DNA of 64,000 nucleotides from Lentzea atacamensis (GCF_003269295.1 NZ_QLTT01000004.1:558001-622000); one strand, 5' to 3'. Positions 15,646 to 24,229 are shown, numbered from the stretch's first letter. The notes: generated by a model from the letters alone, not told the origin. Numbers and translations are program-made.

Positions 15646-17003
15646 TGCCCAAGCCTTCGGGATTCGGCGCGTTCACGATCATGTGGGTGGGGCAGCTGCT
15701 GTCCGCACTCGGCACCCGCATGACGAACTTCGCGCTCAGCATCTGGGTGTGGCAGCACACCGGTTCGGCCACCGCGATGGCGCTGATGATGTTCTGCGGC
15801 TTCGGCTCGACGGTGTTGTTCAGCCCGATCGCCGGCAGCCTGATCGACCGGCTGAGCCGCAAGACGTCGATCATCATCAGCGAGATCGGGTCGATCTTCG
15901 TCACGTTCATCCTGCTGGCGTTGTTCCTCACGGACTCGACGCAGCTGTGGCACCTCTACCTCGTCAACGTGCTGACCGGCGCGCTGCTCGCGATCCAGGG
16001 GCCGGCGTTCGGGGCGACCATCGCGCTGATGATGGAGAAGGGGAAGTTCCTGCGGGCCAACGCGATGATGTGGTCGGTCAAGAGCTTCCCGGTGATCTTC
16101 GCGCCCGCGTTCGCCGCGACCCTGCTGGGGCTGACCGGCATCAAGCTGATCCTGCTGGTCGACGGGCTCACCTACGTGGTCGCGATCGTCTCGGTGCTCG
16201 TGGTGCACATCCCGCCGGTGCCGGGGCAGAACCGCGAGAAGAGCACCTTCTGGCAGGACTGCGTGTTCGGGTTCCGCTACATCGTCGAACGCCCGCCGCT
16301 GCTGGCCGTGCAGATCGTGCTGTTCTCCATCAGCCTCCTGGCCGCGCTGGCGTGGGCGCTGATCGTCCCGCTGGTGCTGGCCCGCACGATGGGCGACGAG
16401 GGCACGCTGGGCCTGGTGCAGAGCATCGGCGCCGTCGGCGGTGTGCTGGGCGGTGTCCTGCTGGGTGTCATGAAGCCGCCGCGGCGCAAGATGCTCGTGG
16501 TGCTCGGCGCGATCCTGGTGTTCAGCATCATCGGCCGGATCGTCTACGGCGTCGGTGACGGCCTGATCGCGTGGGCCGCGGCGATGTTCTTCGTCGAGCT
16601 GACGATCCCGTTCATCGACGGCCTCGCCCAGACGATCTGGCAGGAGAAGGTCGATCCCGCCGTGCAGGGCCGTGTGTTCTCCGCCCGCAACTTCTTCGAG
16701 AACCTCTCGGTGCCGATCGGTTTCGCGGCCGCGGGTCCGCTGGTGGACAAGGTGCTGGAGCCGGCGATGCGCGGGGACACCGCGCTGGCGCACACGTTCG
16801 GCTGGATGGTCGGCACCGGACCGGGCGCCGGCATCGGCCTGCTGTTCGTGATCGTCGGTGTGCTCGGTGCCGGTGTCGGCGTGGCGGGTTTCCTCAGCCG
16901 CAACGTCCGTGAGGTCGAGATCCTCGTGCCCGACCACGAGCCCGAGCCCGAGCCCGAGAACAAGCCCGTTGAACGCGTCGCCCAGCCCGCGCTGGCCGAC
17001 TGA
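15645..17003 (+). CDS. MFS exporter, EntS-like
   Basis: 452-aa polytopic membrane protein of the MFS_3 (enterobactin exporter EntS-like) group, with about 12 hydrophobic segments and the loop motif DRLSRKT after TM2. The ATG overlaps the TAA of the NRPS (TAATG), tying it to the assembly line. It most likely exports the peptide-polyketide product. The C-terminus ends in an acidic Pro-Glu run (EPEPEPENKP) predicted to be cytosolic. The EntS resemblance alone does not prove that the product is a siderophore. Confidence 0.88.
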   Translation: MPKPSGFGAFTIMWVGQLLSALGTRMTNFALSIWVWQHTGSATAMALMMFCGFGSTVLFSPIAGSLIDRLSRKTSIIISEIGSIFVTFILLALFLTDSTQLWHLYLVNVLTGALLAIQGPAFGATIALMMEKGKFLRANAMMWSVKSFPVIFAPAFAATLLGLTGIKLILLVDGLTYVVAIVSVLVVHIPPVPGQNREKSTFWQDCVFGFRYIVERPPLLAVQIVLFSISLLAALAWALIVPLVLARTMGDEGTLGLVQSIGAVGGVLGGVLLGVMKPPRRKMLVVLGAILVFSIIGRIVYGVGDGLIAWAAAMFFVELTIPFIDGLAQTIWQEKVDPAVQGRVFSARNFFENLSVPIGFAAAGPLVDKVLEPAMRGDTALAHTFGWMVGTGPGAGIGLLFVIVGVLGAGVGVAGFLSRNVREVEILVPDHEPEPEPENKPVERVAQPALAD

Positions 17004-17015
17004 GAAGGGGGAGAG

Positions 17016-17201
17016 ATGAACACCGCGCTCTACCGGGTCGTGGTCAACGACGAGGAGCAGTACGCGCTCTGGCCCGCCCACAAGGACAACGCGCCCGGCT
17101 GGCGCGACGCCGGGGTCAGCGGGGCCAAGGAGGAGTGCCTGGAGCACATCGGCCGCGTGTGGACGGACATGCGCCCGCTCAGCCTGCGGGGGCGGTCATG
17201 A
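17016..17201 (+). CDS. MbtH-like protein
   Basis: 61-aa MbtH family protein with the family signature [21 protein letters not shown] and [10 protein letters not shown]. MbtH proteins bind adenylation domains and aid their folding and activity, so the likely partners are the A domains of NRPS1 and NRPS2. GGGGGAGAG precedes the ATG. Its stop overlaps the ATG of the following ACP. Confidence 0.95.
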   Translation: MNTALYRVVVNDEEQYALWPAHKDNAPGWRDAGVSGAKEECLEHIGRVWTDMRPLSLRGRS

Positions 17202-17425
17202 CGTTCGCGGACGTGGTCGCCAGCGCGCTGGACGTCGACCCGGCGCACGTCACCGACGAAGCCGGGAGGGACTCGCTGGCGAGCTGGACCAGCATGCGGC
17301 ACATCCAGCTGATCGTGACGCTGGAGGAGGCCTACGGGCTGTCCTTCGACTACGAGGAGATCGCCGACGCGCGGACCGTCCGGGACGTCCGCGACGTGTT
17401 GCGCGCCAAGGGGGTCGAGGTCTGA
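17198..17425 (+). CDS. Acyl carrier protein 1
   Basis: 75-aa free-standing carrier protein. The phosphopantetheine site is D-S26-L (RDSLASW), followed by the usual hydrophobic helix II ([13 protein letters not shown]). It lies between mbtH and an FkbH-like gene with overlapping stop/start codons on both sides. Its DSLASWTS pattern is very like the second ACP at 21676 (DSLANWTS), which pairs with the intact FkbH. I infer that each ACP serves the FkbH-type protein next to it. Confidence 0.9.
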   Translation: MTFADVVASALDVDPAHVTDEAGRDSLASWTSMRHIQLIVTLEEAYGLSFDYEEIADARTVRDVRDVLRAKGVEV

Positions 17426-18819
17426 TGAGCGACGACCTCGCGGCGGTGCGCACCCGCTGGCAGGAGATCGCCAGAACCGGCGAGCGGCCGGTGATCTCGA
17501 TCGGCTTCCTGGCGAGCTACACGATCGACCCGGTGCTGCCCTATCTCGGAGTGGCACTGCACGACGCCGGCCTGCCCGCGTCGTGCCACACCGGGCCGTA
17601 CAACCAGATCGTGCAGCAGTGCCTGGACGACAGCTCACCGAAGACGGACGTTCTCGTTGTGGCGCCGCGGTTCGAGGAGCTGGGCGACGACCTGATGACC
17701 GCGGTCGACGCCGCTCTCTCGGCGGCGCGGCGGCGTGGATCGTTCCTGGTGATCGTGTTGCCTGCGGTGCCTGAGGAGCGCGCGTACGGACACCTGGACG
17801 ACGGTAGGGCCGCGGGTACGGCTGCCACGGCTCATGCGGTGCGCGAAGAGGTTCGTGCGCTGCTGGCGGACCGGCCGGACGCGTGGGTGGTGGACGCCGA
17901 GCAGGCTGTTCGCGCGGTCGGCACCTCCAAGGCGCACCACGCCGCCATGTTCAAGTTCGCGAAGATCCCCTACACCGAGGCGGTGTTCCACGAGCTGGCC
18001 GCACAGCTGGCCGGTGTGTTGCGCGCGGTGTACGGCGCGACCCCGCGAGTGGTGGTGCTCGACGGCGACTCGTTGCAGGGGATGAAGAACCCGAGCGAGT
18101 TCGACGGGCAGCTCGAGCAGATCCACGCGTCGGGCGCACGGCTGGCGTTGCGCGCCGGTCCGGAGAACGTGGACGCGTTGTGGGAGAAGCTCTCCGCGGA
18201 GCTGCCGGTGTTCACGACCGAGCTCGTGGACGCGTCGGTGACGGACTGCCGTCCGGTGCAGGAGCAGCTGGCGGCGCTCGCCCAGGACATGGGCGTACCC
18301 ACCGAGTCCGCGGTGCTGCTCTCGTGGCCGGTCGACCTTCGTCGCTCAGGCCTGCTCGACCGGCTCCCGGCGTTCGAGACGGCTCCGCGCCGGGATCGGC
18401 GGCAGGTGGAGCGCACCGTGTCGCTGGCCGACTTCGTGGCAGGGCTGAACGTCGAGGTCGACCTCCAGCCCGTCGGTCCGGACTCGGCGGCCAAGGTCGT
18501 CGAGGTCGTGTCCAGGGCCAAGGACTTCACGCTCGGCACCGAGCAGCTCGACCTGACCGAACCGGGCCGCGAGGTGTTCGCGGTGCGCGTGCGCGACCGG
18601 TTCGGCGACTACGGCATCAGCGGCGCCGTCGCCATCAGCGGGGAGGGCGTGGTGGACGTTTTCTCGCTGTCCTGCGTCGTGCTCGGCAAGGGCGTTCAGG
18701 ACCTCGTCCTGCGGCAGCTGCCCGGCGCAGCCGTCTTCCGCTACCGCAAGACACCGCACAACCAGATCACCGCCGCGTTCCTGAAGGACGCCGGGGTAGT
18801 TGTTGAGGAGATCTCGTGA
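17425..18819 (+). CDS. FkbH-like protein with degenerate HAD motif
   Basis: 464 aa; co-linear with FkbH but shorter. N-terminal SGNH-like part about residues 20-205 (GFLASYTIDPVL, GPYNQIVQQCL, KIPYTEAVF); HAD part starts VVVLDGDSLQG with Asp213 and Asp215, but the canonical DxDNT/LWGG is replaced by DGDS/LQG; C-terminal GNAT-like part (RDRFGDYGISG, VFSLSCVVLGKG) matches the end of FkbH. The family makes glyceryl-ACP from 1,3-bisphosphoglycerate and needs the HAD active site for phosphate removal. Here phosphatase chemistry is doubtful; a changed substrate or a non-catalytic carrier-binding role is inferred. ATG overlaps the ACP1 stop. Confidence 0.75.
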   Translation: MSDDLAAVRTRWQEIARTGERPVISIGFLASYTIDPVLPYLGVALHDAGLPASCHTGPYNQIVQQCLDDSSPKTDVLVVAPRFEELGDDLMTAVDAALSAARRRGSFLVIVLPAVPEERAYGHLDDGRAAGTAATAHAVREEVRALLADRPDAWVVDAEQAVRAVGTSKAHHAAMFKFAKIPYTEAVFHELAAQLAGVLRAVYGATPRVVVLDGDSLQGMKNPSEFDGQLEQIHASGARLALRAGPENVDALWEKLSAELPVFTTELVDASVTDCRPVQEQLAALAQDMGVPTESAVLLSWPVDLRRSGLLDRLPAFETAPRRDRRQVERTVSLADFVAGLNVEVDLQPVGPDSAAKVVEVVSRAKDFTLGTEQLDLTEPGREVFAVRVRDRFGDYGISGAVAISGEGVVDVFSLSCVVLGKGVQDLVLRQLPGAAVFRYRKTPHNQITAAFLKDAGVVVEEIS

Positions 18820-19826
18820 CTGTCCACTTCGGAGTCGTGGCGCTCGGCCACGTGCTCGGCGAGCCGGTCGACGTGGCCTCGGCCGCCGCTGACTACACCA
18901 GCGACGTCGACCGCGTGCTCGGCTGGGGCTACCGGACGTTCCACCGCGCTGCGGACGGTGTCGGGCTCACCGACCTGGCCGCAGAGGCGGGCGCGAAAGC
19001 ACTGGCGAACGCCGGCGTGCGGCCGGACGAGGTCGATCTCGTCGTGCTGGCGCTGTCCGACCTGTCCGAGCACCTGTACTGGGACGCGGCCGGTGCCACC
19101 CAGGCGAAGATCGGCGCGCACGGATCCGAGGCCGTGCTGCTGACCCAGGCGTGCGGCGGGGGAGTGGCGGCGTTCGACATCGTCGCAGGCAAGTTCGCCA
19201 CACACCCCGACTACCGGACGGCGCTGATCATCGGCGCCAACCGCGTCTGCGAGACGTACTGGAACCGGATGGAGATCAACACCAGCATCTTCTCCGACGG
19301 GGCCGCCGCGGCAGTGGTCCAGCGCGACCACCCGCACCGGCGGTGGATCAACACCGAGATCATCAGCGACGGCCGGTACGCCGACTTCATGATGATGGAC
19401 GTCGGTGCCGCGGCACGTCCGTTCGCCGATGGGGAACCGGTGGGCGTGAAGAGCCCGCAGAAGCGGCTGGAGGAGTTCTTCGCGGGCGACATCCGCAAGA
19501 TGTTCGAGTTCGTGTCGACGATCCGCACCAACAACCACGAGGTCGTGCGCCGGGCCTGCAAACGCGCCGGTATCACGCCTTCCGACGTCCGCAGGCTGCT
19601 GCACCTGCACGACAGCGCGCCGGCTCTCACGTTGCTGGCGAAGGACCTCGACATGGGTCTGGAGTGGACGAACGCCTCCGTCGCCGCCGCACACGGACAC
19701 GTCGGCTGCGCGGACCAGCTGATGTCGCTGGAGCTTGTTTCGGACGAACTCGCCAAGGGCGATGTCGTGGCACTGACCAGCACGGCCAGCGGCATGCACT
19801 GGCTCTGCACGCTGCTGGAAATCTGA
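18816..19826 (+). CDS. KASIII (FabH)-like ketosynthase/acyltransferase
   Basis: 336-aa thiolase-fold protein of the ketoacyl-ACP synthase III group. The active Cys113 is in TQACGGG. The usual His-Gln-Ala-Asn segment reads HLHDSAP, and the usual Gly-Asn-Thr segment reads AHGHVGC, so the standard Cys-His-Asn triad is altered. Such variants include acyl transferases and the FabH-like enzymes that join glyceryl-ACP to a ketoacyl chain in tetronate pathways. Location between two FkbH-type genes and two ACPs points to handling of an ACP-bound C3 unit. GTG start overlaps the upstream stop. Confidence 0.8.
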   Translation: MTVHFGVVALGHVLGEPVDVASAAADYTSDVDRVLGWGYRTFHRAADGVGLTDLAAEAGAKALANAGVRPDEVDLVVLALSDLSEHLYWDAAGATQAKIGAHGSEAVLLTQACGGGVAAFDIVAGKFATHPDYRTALIIGANRVCETYWNRMEINTSIFSDGAAAAVVQRDHPHRRWINTEIISDGRYADFMMMDVGAAARPFADGEPVGVKSPQKRLEEFFAGDIRKMFEFVSTIRTNNHEVVRRACKRAGITPSDVRRLLHLHDSAPALTLLAKDLDMGLEWTNASVAAAHGHVGCADQLMSLELVSDELAKGDVVALTSTASGMHWLCTLLEI

Positions 19827-19835
19827 GGGGGATCA

Positions 19836-21683
19836 ATGGACGTCCTGGCGAGAATCCGCCAACTCACCAAGCCCGGTGCCGCCGCCGACCCGGCGCTGCT
19901 GGCCGATCTGGCTTCCTTGACGGACCTTCCGGCGTTGCTCGAAGCCGGCCGGCTGCTCGCGAAGGTACCCGCTTCGCTGCTGGGGAAGCTGAAGCCGTTG
20001 CGGGTGGCCATCACCGGCACGTTCACCGCGTCCGGTGTGGCGCCGCTGCTGCGGGTCGCCCTGCTGGGCAAGGGAATCGCGCCCGAGATCCACGTGTCCG
20101 GCTTCGACCAGCTGGCCGTCGACCTGAGCAGTCCGTCGTCACCGCTCGCGGAGTTCGACCCGCAGGTGACCCTGTGCCTGCTGCACGACGACTGGTTCGT
20201 GCCGCGTGACTGGGACCCCGCCGACCCGGAGGGCTTCAGCGGGGCGGTGCGCTCACGCTGGTCGATGTTCGACAACCTCGTCGGCGGGTTCACCGAACGG
20301 TCCGGCAGCGCGGTTCTGGTGCACACCGTTCCGTTGTCGCCCATCGAGATCCGCGGAGTCGTGGCGTTCGACGGCCGTGCCGCGCTGGGTCGCGCGTGGC
20401 GTGACCTGAACAGCGACCTGCTCGGCATGGCGCTGCGCCGTGACCAGGTCCACGCGCTGGACCTGGAGGCCTACCTGGTGGACGCTCCTGCCCGGCTGCG
20501 CGACGAGCGGCTGTACCGCTTCGCCAGTGCGGCCTGGACGCCCGAGGTCGAGCACGTCTACGCCGCGGAGGCCGCGAACTTCTGCCGCGCGTTCATGGGC
20601 ATGGCCAAGAAGGTTCTCGTGCTCGACCTGGACAACACGCTGTGGGGTGGCGTGGTCGGTGACGACGGCCCGAGCGGCATCCAGATCGGCCCGATGTACC
20701 CCGGCAACGCGTTCCGCGAGATGCAGCGCCGCGCGGTCTCGTTGCGCCGGCAGGGCGTCGTGCTGGCGTTGTGCAGCAAGAACGAGGCCGCGATCGTCGA
20801 CCAGGTCCTGAACGAGCACCCGGACCTGGTGATCCGGCCCGCCGACATCGCGGCCCGCGCGGTCAACTGGCAGCCGAAGGACCAGAACATCCGGGCGCTC
20901 GCGGCTCAGCTGAACCTCGGCCTGGACAGCTTCGTCTTCGCCGACGACAGCACGTTCGAGACCGAGCTCGTCCGCGGCTCGATCCCCGAGGTCACCGTCG
21001 TGCACCTGAACGGCGACCCGGCCGATCACGTCGCCGCCGTGCAGCGGGCTGGTTCGTTCGACGTGCTGACGACGACGGCCACCGACCGCTCCCGCACCGA
21101 GCTGTACAAGGCCCGCGCCGAACGCACGTCGTTCGCCGAGTCGTTCGGCACGGTGGACGACTACCTGCGCAGCCTGGAGATCACCGTGACGGTGCGGGAG
21201 GCCGACGAGTTCAGCCTGCCGCGGCTGGTCCAGCTCGGCCAGCGCACCAACCAGTTCAACATGATCGGCCGCTCGCACCCCGAGGCCCGGACGCGCGAAA
21301 TGGCCGCTTCCGACGACTGCCTGGTGCTGGTCTTCGAGGTGGCGGACCGGTTCGGTGCCCAGGGAATCGTCGGCGGTGTCTGGGTTTCTCGTCGGGACGA
21401 CCACTGGCTCATCGAGAACTTCGTGATGAGCTGCCGCGTCTTCACCCGCGGCGTCGAGCACACCGTCGTCCAGCACATCGTCGACCGCGCCGCGTCTGCA
21501 GGGGCATCGCGCCTGGAGGCCGACTTCGCCGCCACGGACCGCAACAAGGCCGCGGCCGCGTTCTACCCGGAGGCCGGCTTTTCGCTGACCGATGGCCGTT
21601 ACACACTGCCGGTCGTGCCGCGGCCGCAGATCAGTCCTGATTGGACCACTCTCGTCGTCGACATGGAGCACGCTGATGTCTGA
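19836..21683 (+). CDS. fkbH: FkbH: glyceryl-ACP synthase/phosphatase
   Basis: 615-aa FkbH family enzyme. N-terminal SGNH-like domain about residues 45-250 (AITGTFTASGV, FDQLAVDL, LLHDDWF); HAD domain from about 260 with the intact motif Asp264-Leu-Asp266-Asn-Thr-LWGG; later HAD elements LCSKNE and VFADDSTFE; C-terminal GNAT-like domain with VADRFGAQGIVGG. The family takes 1,3-bisphosphoglycerate, removes phosphate and loads glycerate on an ACP. GGGGGATC precedes the ATG. The 3' end overlaps ACP2 by 8 bases, the likely carrier. No methoxymalonate dehydrogenases or O-methyltransferase follow, so the glyceryl unit may be used as such or converted by other enzymes. Confidence 0.92.
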   Translation: MDVLARIRQLTKPGAAADPALLADLASLTDLPALLEAGRLLAKVPASLLGKLKPLRVAITGTFTASGVAPLLRVALLGKGIAPEIHVSGFDQLAVDLSSPSSPLAEFDPQVTLCLLHDDWFVPRDWDPADPEGFSGAVRSRWSMFDNLVGGFTERSGSAVLVHTVPLSPIEIRGVVAFDGRAALGRAWRDLNSDLLGMALRRDQVHALDLEAYLVDAPARLRDERLYRFASAAWTPEVEHVYAAEAANFCRAFMGMAKKVLVLDLDNTLWGGVVGDDGPSGIQIGPMYPGNAFREMQRRAVSLRRQGVVLALCSKNEAAIVDQVLNEHPDLVIRPADIAARAVNWQPKDQNIRALAAQLNLGLDSFVFADDSTFETELVRGSIPEVTVVHLNGDPADHVAAVQRAGSFDVLTTTATDRSRTELYKARAERTSFAESFGTVDDYLRSLEITVTVREADEFSLPRLVQLGQRTNQFNMIGRSHPEARTREMAASDDCLVLVFEVADRFGAQGIVGGVWVSRRDDHWLIENFVMSCRVFTRGVEHTVVQHIVDRAASAGASRLEADFAATDRNKAAAAFYPEAGFSLTDGRYTLPVVPRPQISPDWTTLVVDMEHADV

Positions 21684-21918
21684 GGTTTTCGTGGAAGTGG
21701 CCGGCCTGGTCGGCCAGGTGACGGACCTGCCGGTCGAGGAGATCTCGGCCGACTCGCGGTTCGACTCGCTCGCCAACTGGACGAGCTACGAGGCCCTGCG
21801 CCTGCTCACCGGCATCGAGCAGCGCTTCTCGGTGCGCCTCGACCTGCAGGAGTACTTCGCCCTCAAGGACGTCGGCGGTCTCGTCGCCGCGGTGTCCTCG
21901 GCTCAGGTGAAGCCGTGA
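21676..21918 (+). CDS. Acyl carrier protein 2
   Basis: 80-aa free-standing carrier protein with D-S31-L at the phosphopantetheine site. The ATG lies inside the last codons of fkbH, the usual arrangement for glyceryl-ACP pairs, so it probably receives the FkbH product. The longer open frame upstream is fkbH sequence in another frame. Confidence 0.9.
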   Translation: MSEVFVEVAGLVGQVTDLPVEEISADSRFDSLANWTSYEALRLLTGIEQRFSVRLDLQEYFALKDVGGLVAAVSSAQVKP

Positions 21919-22322
21919 TCCTGCGCATCGACCACGTGGGCGTGGTGACAGCCGACCTCAACGCTTCGTTGGCGGTCATGGACATGAAGTGCACCTACTC
22001 CGACGACGTCTCGGCCTATGGCGTGGCAACCTCGTTCTGGCAGTGCCCAGGCGACACGACGTCGATCGAGCTGGTGGCCCCGGTCCGTGCCGATGCCGCG
22101 GTGCACGGCCACCTGGCACGGCTCGGCCCCGGCCTGAACCACGTGGCGTTCGAGGTGGACGACATCGACGCGGACCTGGCGGCACTGCAGGACCGCGGCG
22201 CGATCCTCGTCGACGAGAAGCCGTGCCAGGGCGGCCGGCCGGGCCTGCGGGTGGCGTTCGCCCACCTCGGCCCGGCCACCGGCCTGCTGGTCGAGCTCGT
22301 CGACTACGGCAACCGGGCCTGA
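21915..22322 (+). CDS. VOC (glyoxalase/methylmalonyl-CoA epimerase-like) protein
   Basis: 135-aa vicinal-oxygen-chelate protein with two beta-alpha-beta-beta-beta units: IDHVGVVTADL at the start, LNHVAFEVDDIDADL in the middle, VELVDYGN at the end. Metal-ligand candidates are His in IDHVG, His in LNHVAF and Glu in LLVELVD. It resembles methylmalonyl-CoA epimerases. As last gene of the operon (GTG overlapping the ACP2 stop) it may epimerize or tailor an acyl intermediate. No exact substrate can be read. Confidence 0.82.
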   Translation: MILRIDHVGVVTADLNASLAVMDMKCTYSDDVSAYGVATSFWQCPGDTTSIELVAPVRADAAVHGHLARLGPGLNHVAFEVDDIDADLAALQDRGAILVDEKPCQGGRPGLRVAFAHLGPATGLLVELVDYGNRA

Positions 22323-23125
22323 GGCTGTTCGGAGGCCTCCTCGTGAGGCCTCCGCTCGTTCGGCCGCCGGGTCAGCACGAGCGGCCCGTCCTCGGTGATC
22401 GCGACGGTGTGCTCCGAGTGCGCGGTGCGCGACCCGTCGGCGGACCGGAGCGTCCAGCCGTCCTCGTCGAAGACGATCTGGTCGGTCGTGGCGGCCAGCC
22501 ACGGTTCGATCGCGATGGTCAGGCCGGGCCGCAGCTTCATGCCGTGCCCGCGCCTGCCGTTGTTCGACACGTGCGGCGCCTCGTGCATGGTCCGCCCGAT
22601 CCCGTGCCCGCCGAACTCGAGGTTGGGCGTGTACCCGAACTCCGCTGCGACCTCCCCGATGGACGCCTCGATGTCGCCCATTCGGTTGCCGGGCCGCGCG
22701 GCCTCGATCGCGGCCTCCAACGCCACCTCGGTGGCGCGGATGAGGTGCAGATCCGCCTCGCGCGGCGTGCCGACGACGATGGACATGGCCGAGTCCGCCA
22801 CCCACCCGTCGATGCTGACGGCGATGTCCATCGTGAGCAGGTCCCCGTCCTGCAGCACGTAGCTCTTCGGCAGCCCGTGCAACACCGCGTCGTTGACCGA
22901 CAGGCAGATGACGTTGCGGAACGGGCCGCGCCCGAACGACGGCGAGTAGTCCCAGTAGCAGGACTCGGCGCCGCGCTCCTGGATCATCCCGCGCGCGTGG
23001 TGCTCGAGGTCGAGCAGGTTCACGCCGACCGCGGCCACTGTGGAGAGCTCCTCGAGCAGCTCTCCGACGAACTGGCCGGTGACGTGCATGCGCTCGATCT
23101 CGCGCGGCGACTTGAGTTCGATCAA
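22304..23125 (-). CDS. map: Type I methionine aminopeptidase
   Basis: 273-aa pita-bread-fold metallopeptidase that removes N-terminal Met. Metal ligands are visible as TMDIAV, VADSA, GGHGIGRTMHE, AIEPW and SEHTV. I chose the TTG start at 23125 (IELKSPREIERM) because GGAGG stands 6 bases before it; the frame extends further upstream through a promoter-like palindrome. The 3' end overlaps the convergent VOC gene by 19 bp. The tail after LVLTRRP is an extra low-complexity segment. Housekeeping function; actinomycetes often have more than one copy. Confidence 0.92.
   Translation of the reverse strand: MIELKSPREIERMHVTGQFVGELLEELSTVAAVGVNLLDLEHHARGMIQERGAESCYWDYSPSFGRGPFRNVICLSVNDAVLHGLPKSYVLQDGDLLTMDIAVSIDGWVADSAMSIVVGTPREADLHLIRATEVALEAAIEAARPGNRMGDIEASIGEVAAEFGYTPNLEFGGHGIGRTMHEAPHVSNNGRRGHGMKLRPGLTIAIEPWLAATTDQIVFDEDGWTLRSADGSRTAHSEHTVAITEDGPLVLTRRPNERRPHEEASEQPQARLP
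22331..22353. terminator. Hairpin after the NRPS-PKS operon
   Basis: Stem GGAGGCCT, 7-base loop, AGGCCTCC, just 3' of the VOC stop and inside the last codons of the convergent map gene. It has no T run, as is common for actinomycete terminators, and could serve both directions. Confidence 0.55.
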
Positions 23126-23147
23126 CGTGATCCTCCGTAGGCTGGTG

Positions 23148-23165
23148 CCGGTATAACTATACCGG
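23148..23165 (-). promoter_or_regulatory. Palindromic -10/operator of map
   Basis: CCGGTATA-AC-TATACCGG, a perfect 8-bp inverted repeat, 22 bases before the map start. Read on the minus strand it contains TATAGT, a good -10 hexamer. A repressor bound here would cover the promoter; which one is unknown. Confidence 0.6.
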
Positions 23166-23273
23166 ATCACGCTTGGAGGCCGGACAACGTCACGGCCCTA
23201 GCGGCTGAACAACATCACCTGGGCGGGCGACGTGGTTTGCGCTCACCCGCGCCACGTCTCCACAGTGCCGGGC

Positions 23274-23828
23274 ATGAAGCAGGTGCTGCAGCACAGGATC
23301 GACTCGACCTTCGTCCACTACGACGTCAACCGCAACGGCGTCATCGAGCTGGCCGACATCTATGCGCTGGCCAACCGGCTGCTGCAGGCGTTCGGTGAAC
23401 CGGCGTCCTCCGAGCGCGGCAGGGAGCTGGTCGACGCGTACGACAGGTTCTGGGAGGTGCTGGTCGAGCACTGCGACGCCGACCGCGACGGGCGGATCGG
23501 GCCCGCGGAGTACCGGGAGGCGATGATCTCGGCGTTCGTCGAGGCCGGGTCGTTCGACGCGGACTTCCTGGAGGTAGTGCAGTCGTTGCTGGACATCGCG
23601 GACACCAACGGCGACGGGCGGGTGGACGTGGGTGAGTTCCAGGTGTTGCTGAAGGCTCGTGGGCTGAGCGAGGAGGAGTGCGGGCTGGCCTTCGTGCACC
23701 TCGACACCGACGGCGACGGGGCCATCAGCGTGCAGGAATACGTTGCGGCCGTGCGGGACTTCTACACGAACCCCGCAGGGGACACCCCCGGTAGCTGGTT
23801 GTACCCCACGTCGTTGCAGCTCACGTGA
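23274..23828 (+). CDS. EF-hand calcium-binding protein
   Basis: 184-aa cytosolic protein with four EF-hand loops: DVNRNGVIELAD, DADRDGRIGPAE, DTNGDGRVDVGE and DTDGDGAISVQE. All four keep the acidic positions 1, 3 and 12, so all may bind calcium. The layout resembles calerythrin-type calcium buffers or sensors of actinomycetes. The ATG at 23274 gives the family's normal N-terminus; an upstream GTG in frame adds only 14 unconvincing residues. It stands alone between map and an ABM-domain gene. Confidence 0.9.
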   Translation: MKQVLQHRIDSTFVHYDVNRNGVIELADIYALANRLLQAFGEPASSERGRELVDAYDRFWEVLVEHCDADRDGRIGPAEYREAMISAFVEAGSFDADFLEVVQSLLDIADTNGDGRVDVGEFQVLLKARGLSEEECGLAFVHLDTDGDGAISVQEYVAAVRDFYTNPAGDTPGSWLYPTSLQLT

Positions 23829-23836
23829 ACTGGTTT

Positions 23837-23855
23837 TAGTCAGCAATTATGACTA
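23837..23855. promoter_or_regulatory. Inverted repeat upstream of the ABM gene
   Basis: TAGTCA-N7-TGACTA in an unusually A/T-rich stretch, followed by TATCAT (possible -10) and a further TGACTA at 23867-23872. It is a candidate promoter/operator for the short gene starting at 23866, whose transcript would be nearly leaderless. Confidence 0.4.
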
Positions 23856-23865
23856 TCATGAAATA

Positions 23866-24153
23866 GTGACTACTACGGTGGAGCTGACCCGCTTCCGGGT
23901 GCTGCCCGGAAAGGTCGACCAGTTGCTGGCCGCCCGGCCGGGCATGATCGCCGACTTCGAGGCCGACCGCGAGGGATTCCTCGGCGCACGGCTCGTGCGG
24001 CTGCCCAACGACGAATGGCTCGACATCGTCGAGTGGCGTTCGTCGGCGGACTACGCCGCTTCCAGTGCGAAGGGCGCGAACCTGCCCGGCATCAAGGCCT
24101 TCTTCGACGCCATCGACTCGCTCGTGAGCGCGGAGGAAGGCGTGTTGCCGTGA
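23866..24153 (+). CDS. ABM-domain (antibiotic biosynthesis monooxygenase-like) protein
   Basis: 95-aa ferredoxin-fold protein (VELTRFRVLPGK..., EGFLGARLVRL, WLDIVEWRSSADY) of the ABM superfamily. Members include cofactor-free monooxygenases and haem or quinone-binding proteins; the substrate cannot be told. The GTG at 23866 is used because the upstream frame is the 3' end of the EF-hand gene and the codons in between are untypical. Confidence 0.75.
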   Translation: MTTTVELTRFRVLPGKVDQLLAARPGMIADFEADREGFLGARLVRLPNDEWLDIVEWRSSADYAASSAKGANLPGIKAFFDAIDSLVSAEEGVLP

Positions 24154-24229
24154 TTCGCCGAGCCGGGGCCTGGCGTGACCAGGCTCCGTGCCCGAACTGG
24201 ACGCAGCGGAAGCTCGACGCTTCCAGCGG

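Noticed and set aside
15645-17003. Siderophore assignment from the EntS-like exporter
   Set aside because: No hydroxamate, catecholate or iron-uptake genes are in the window; exporter similarity alone is not enough.
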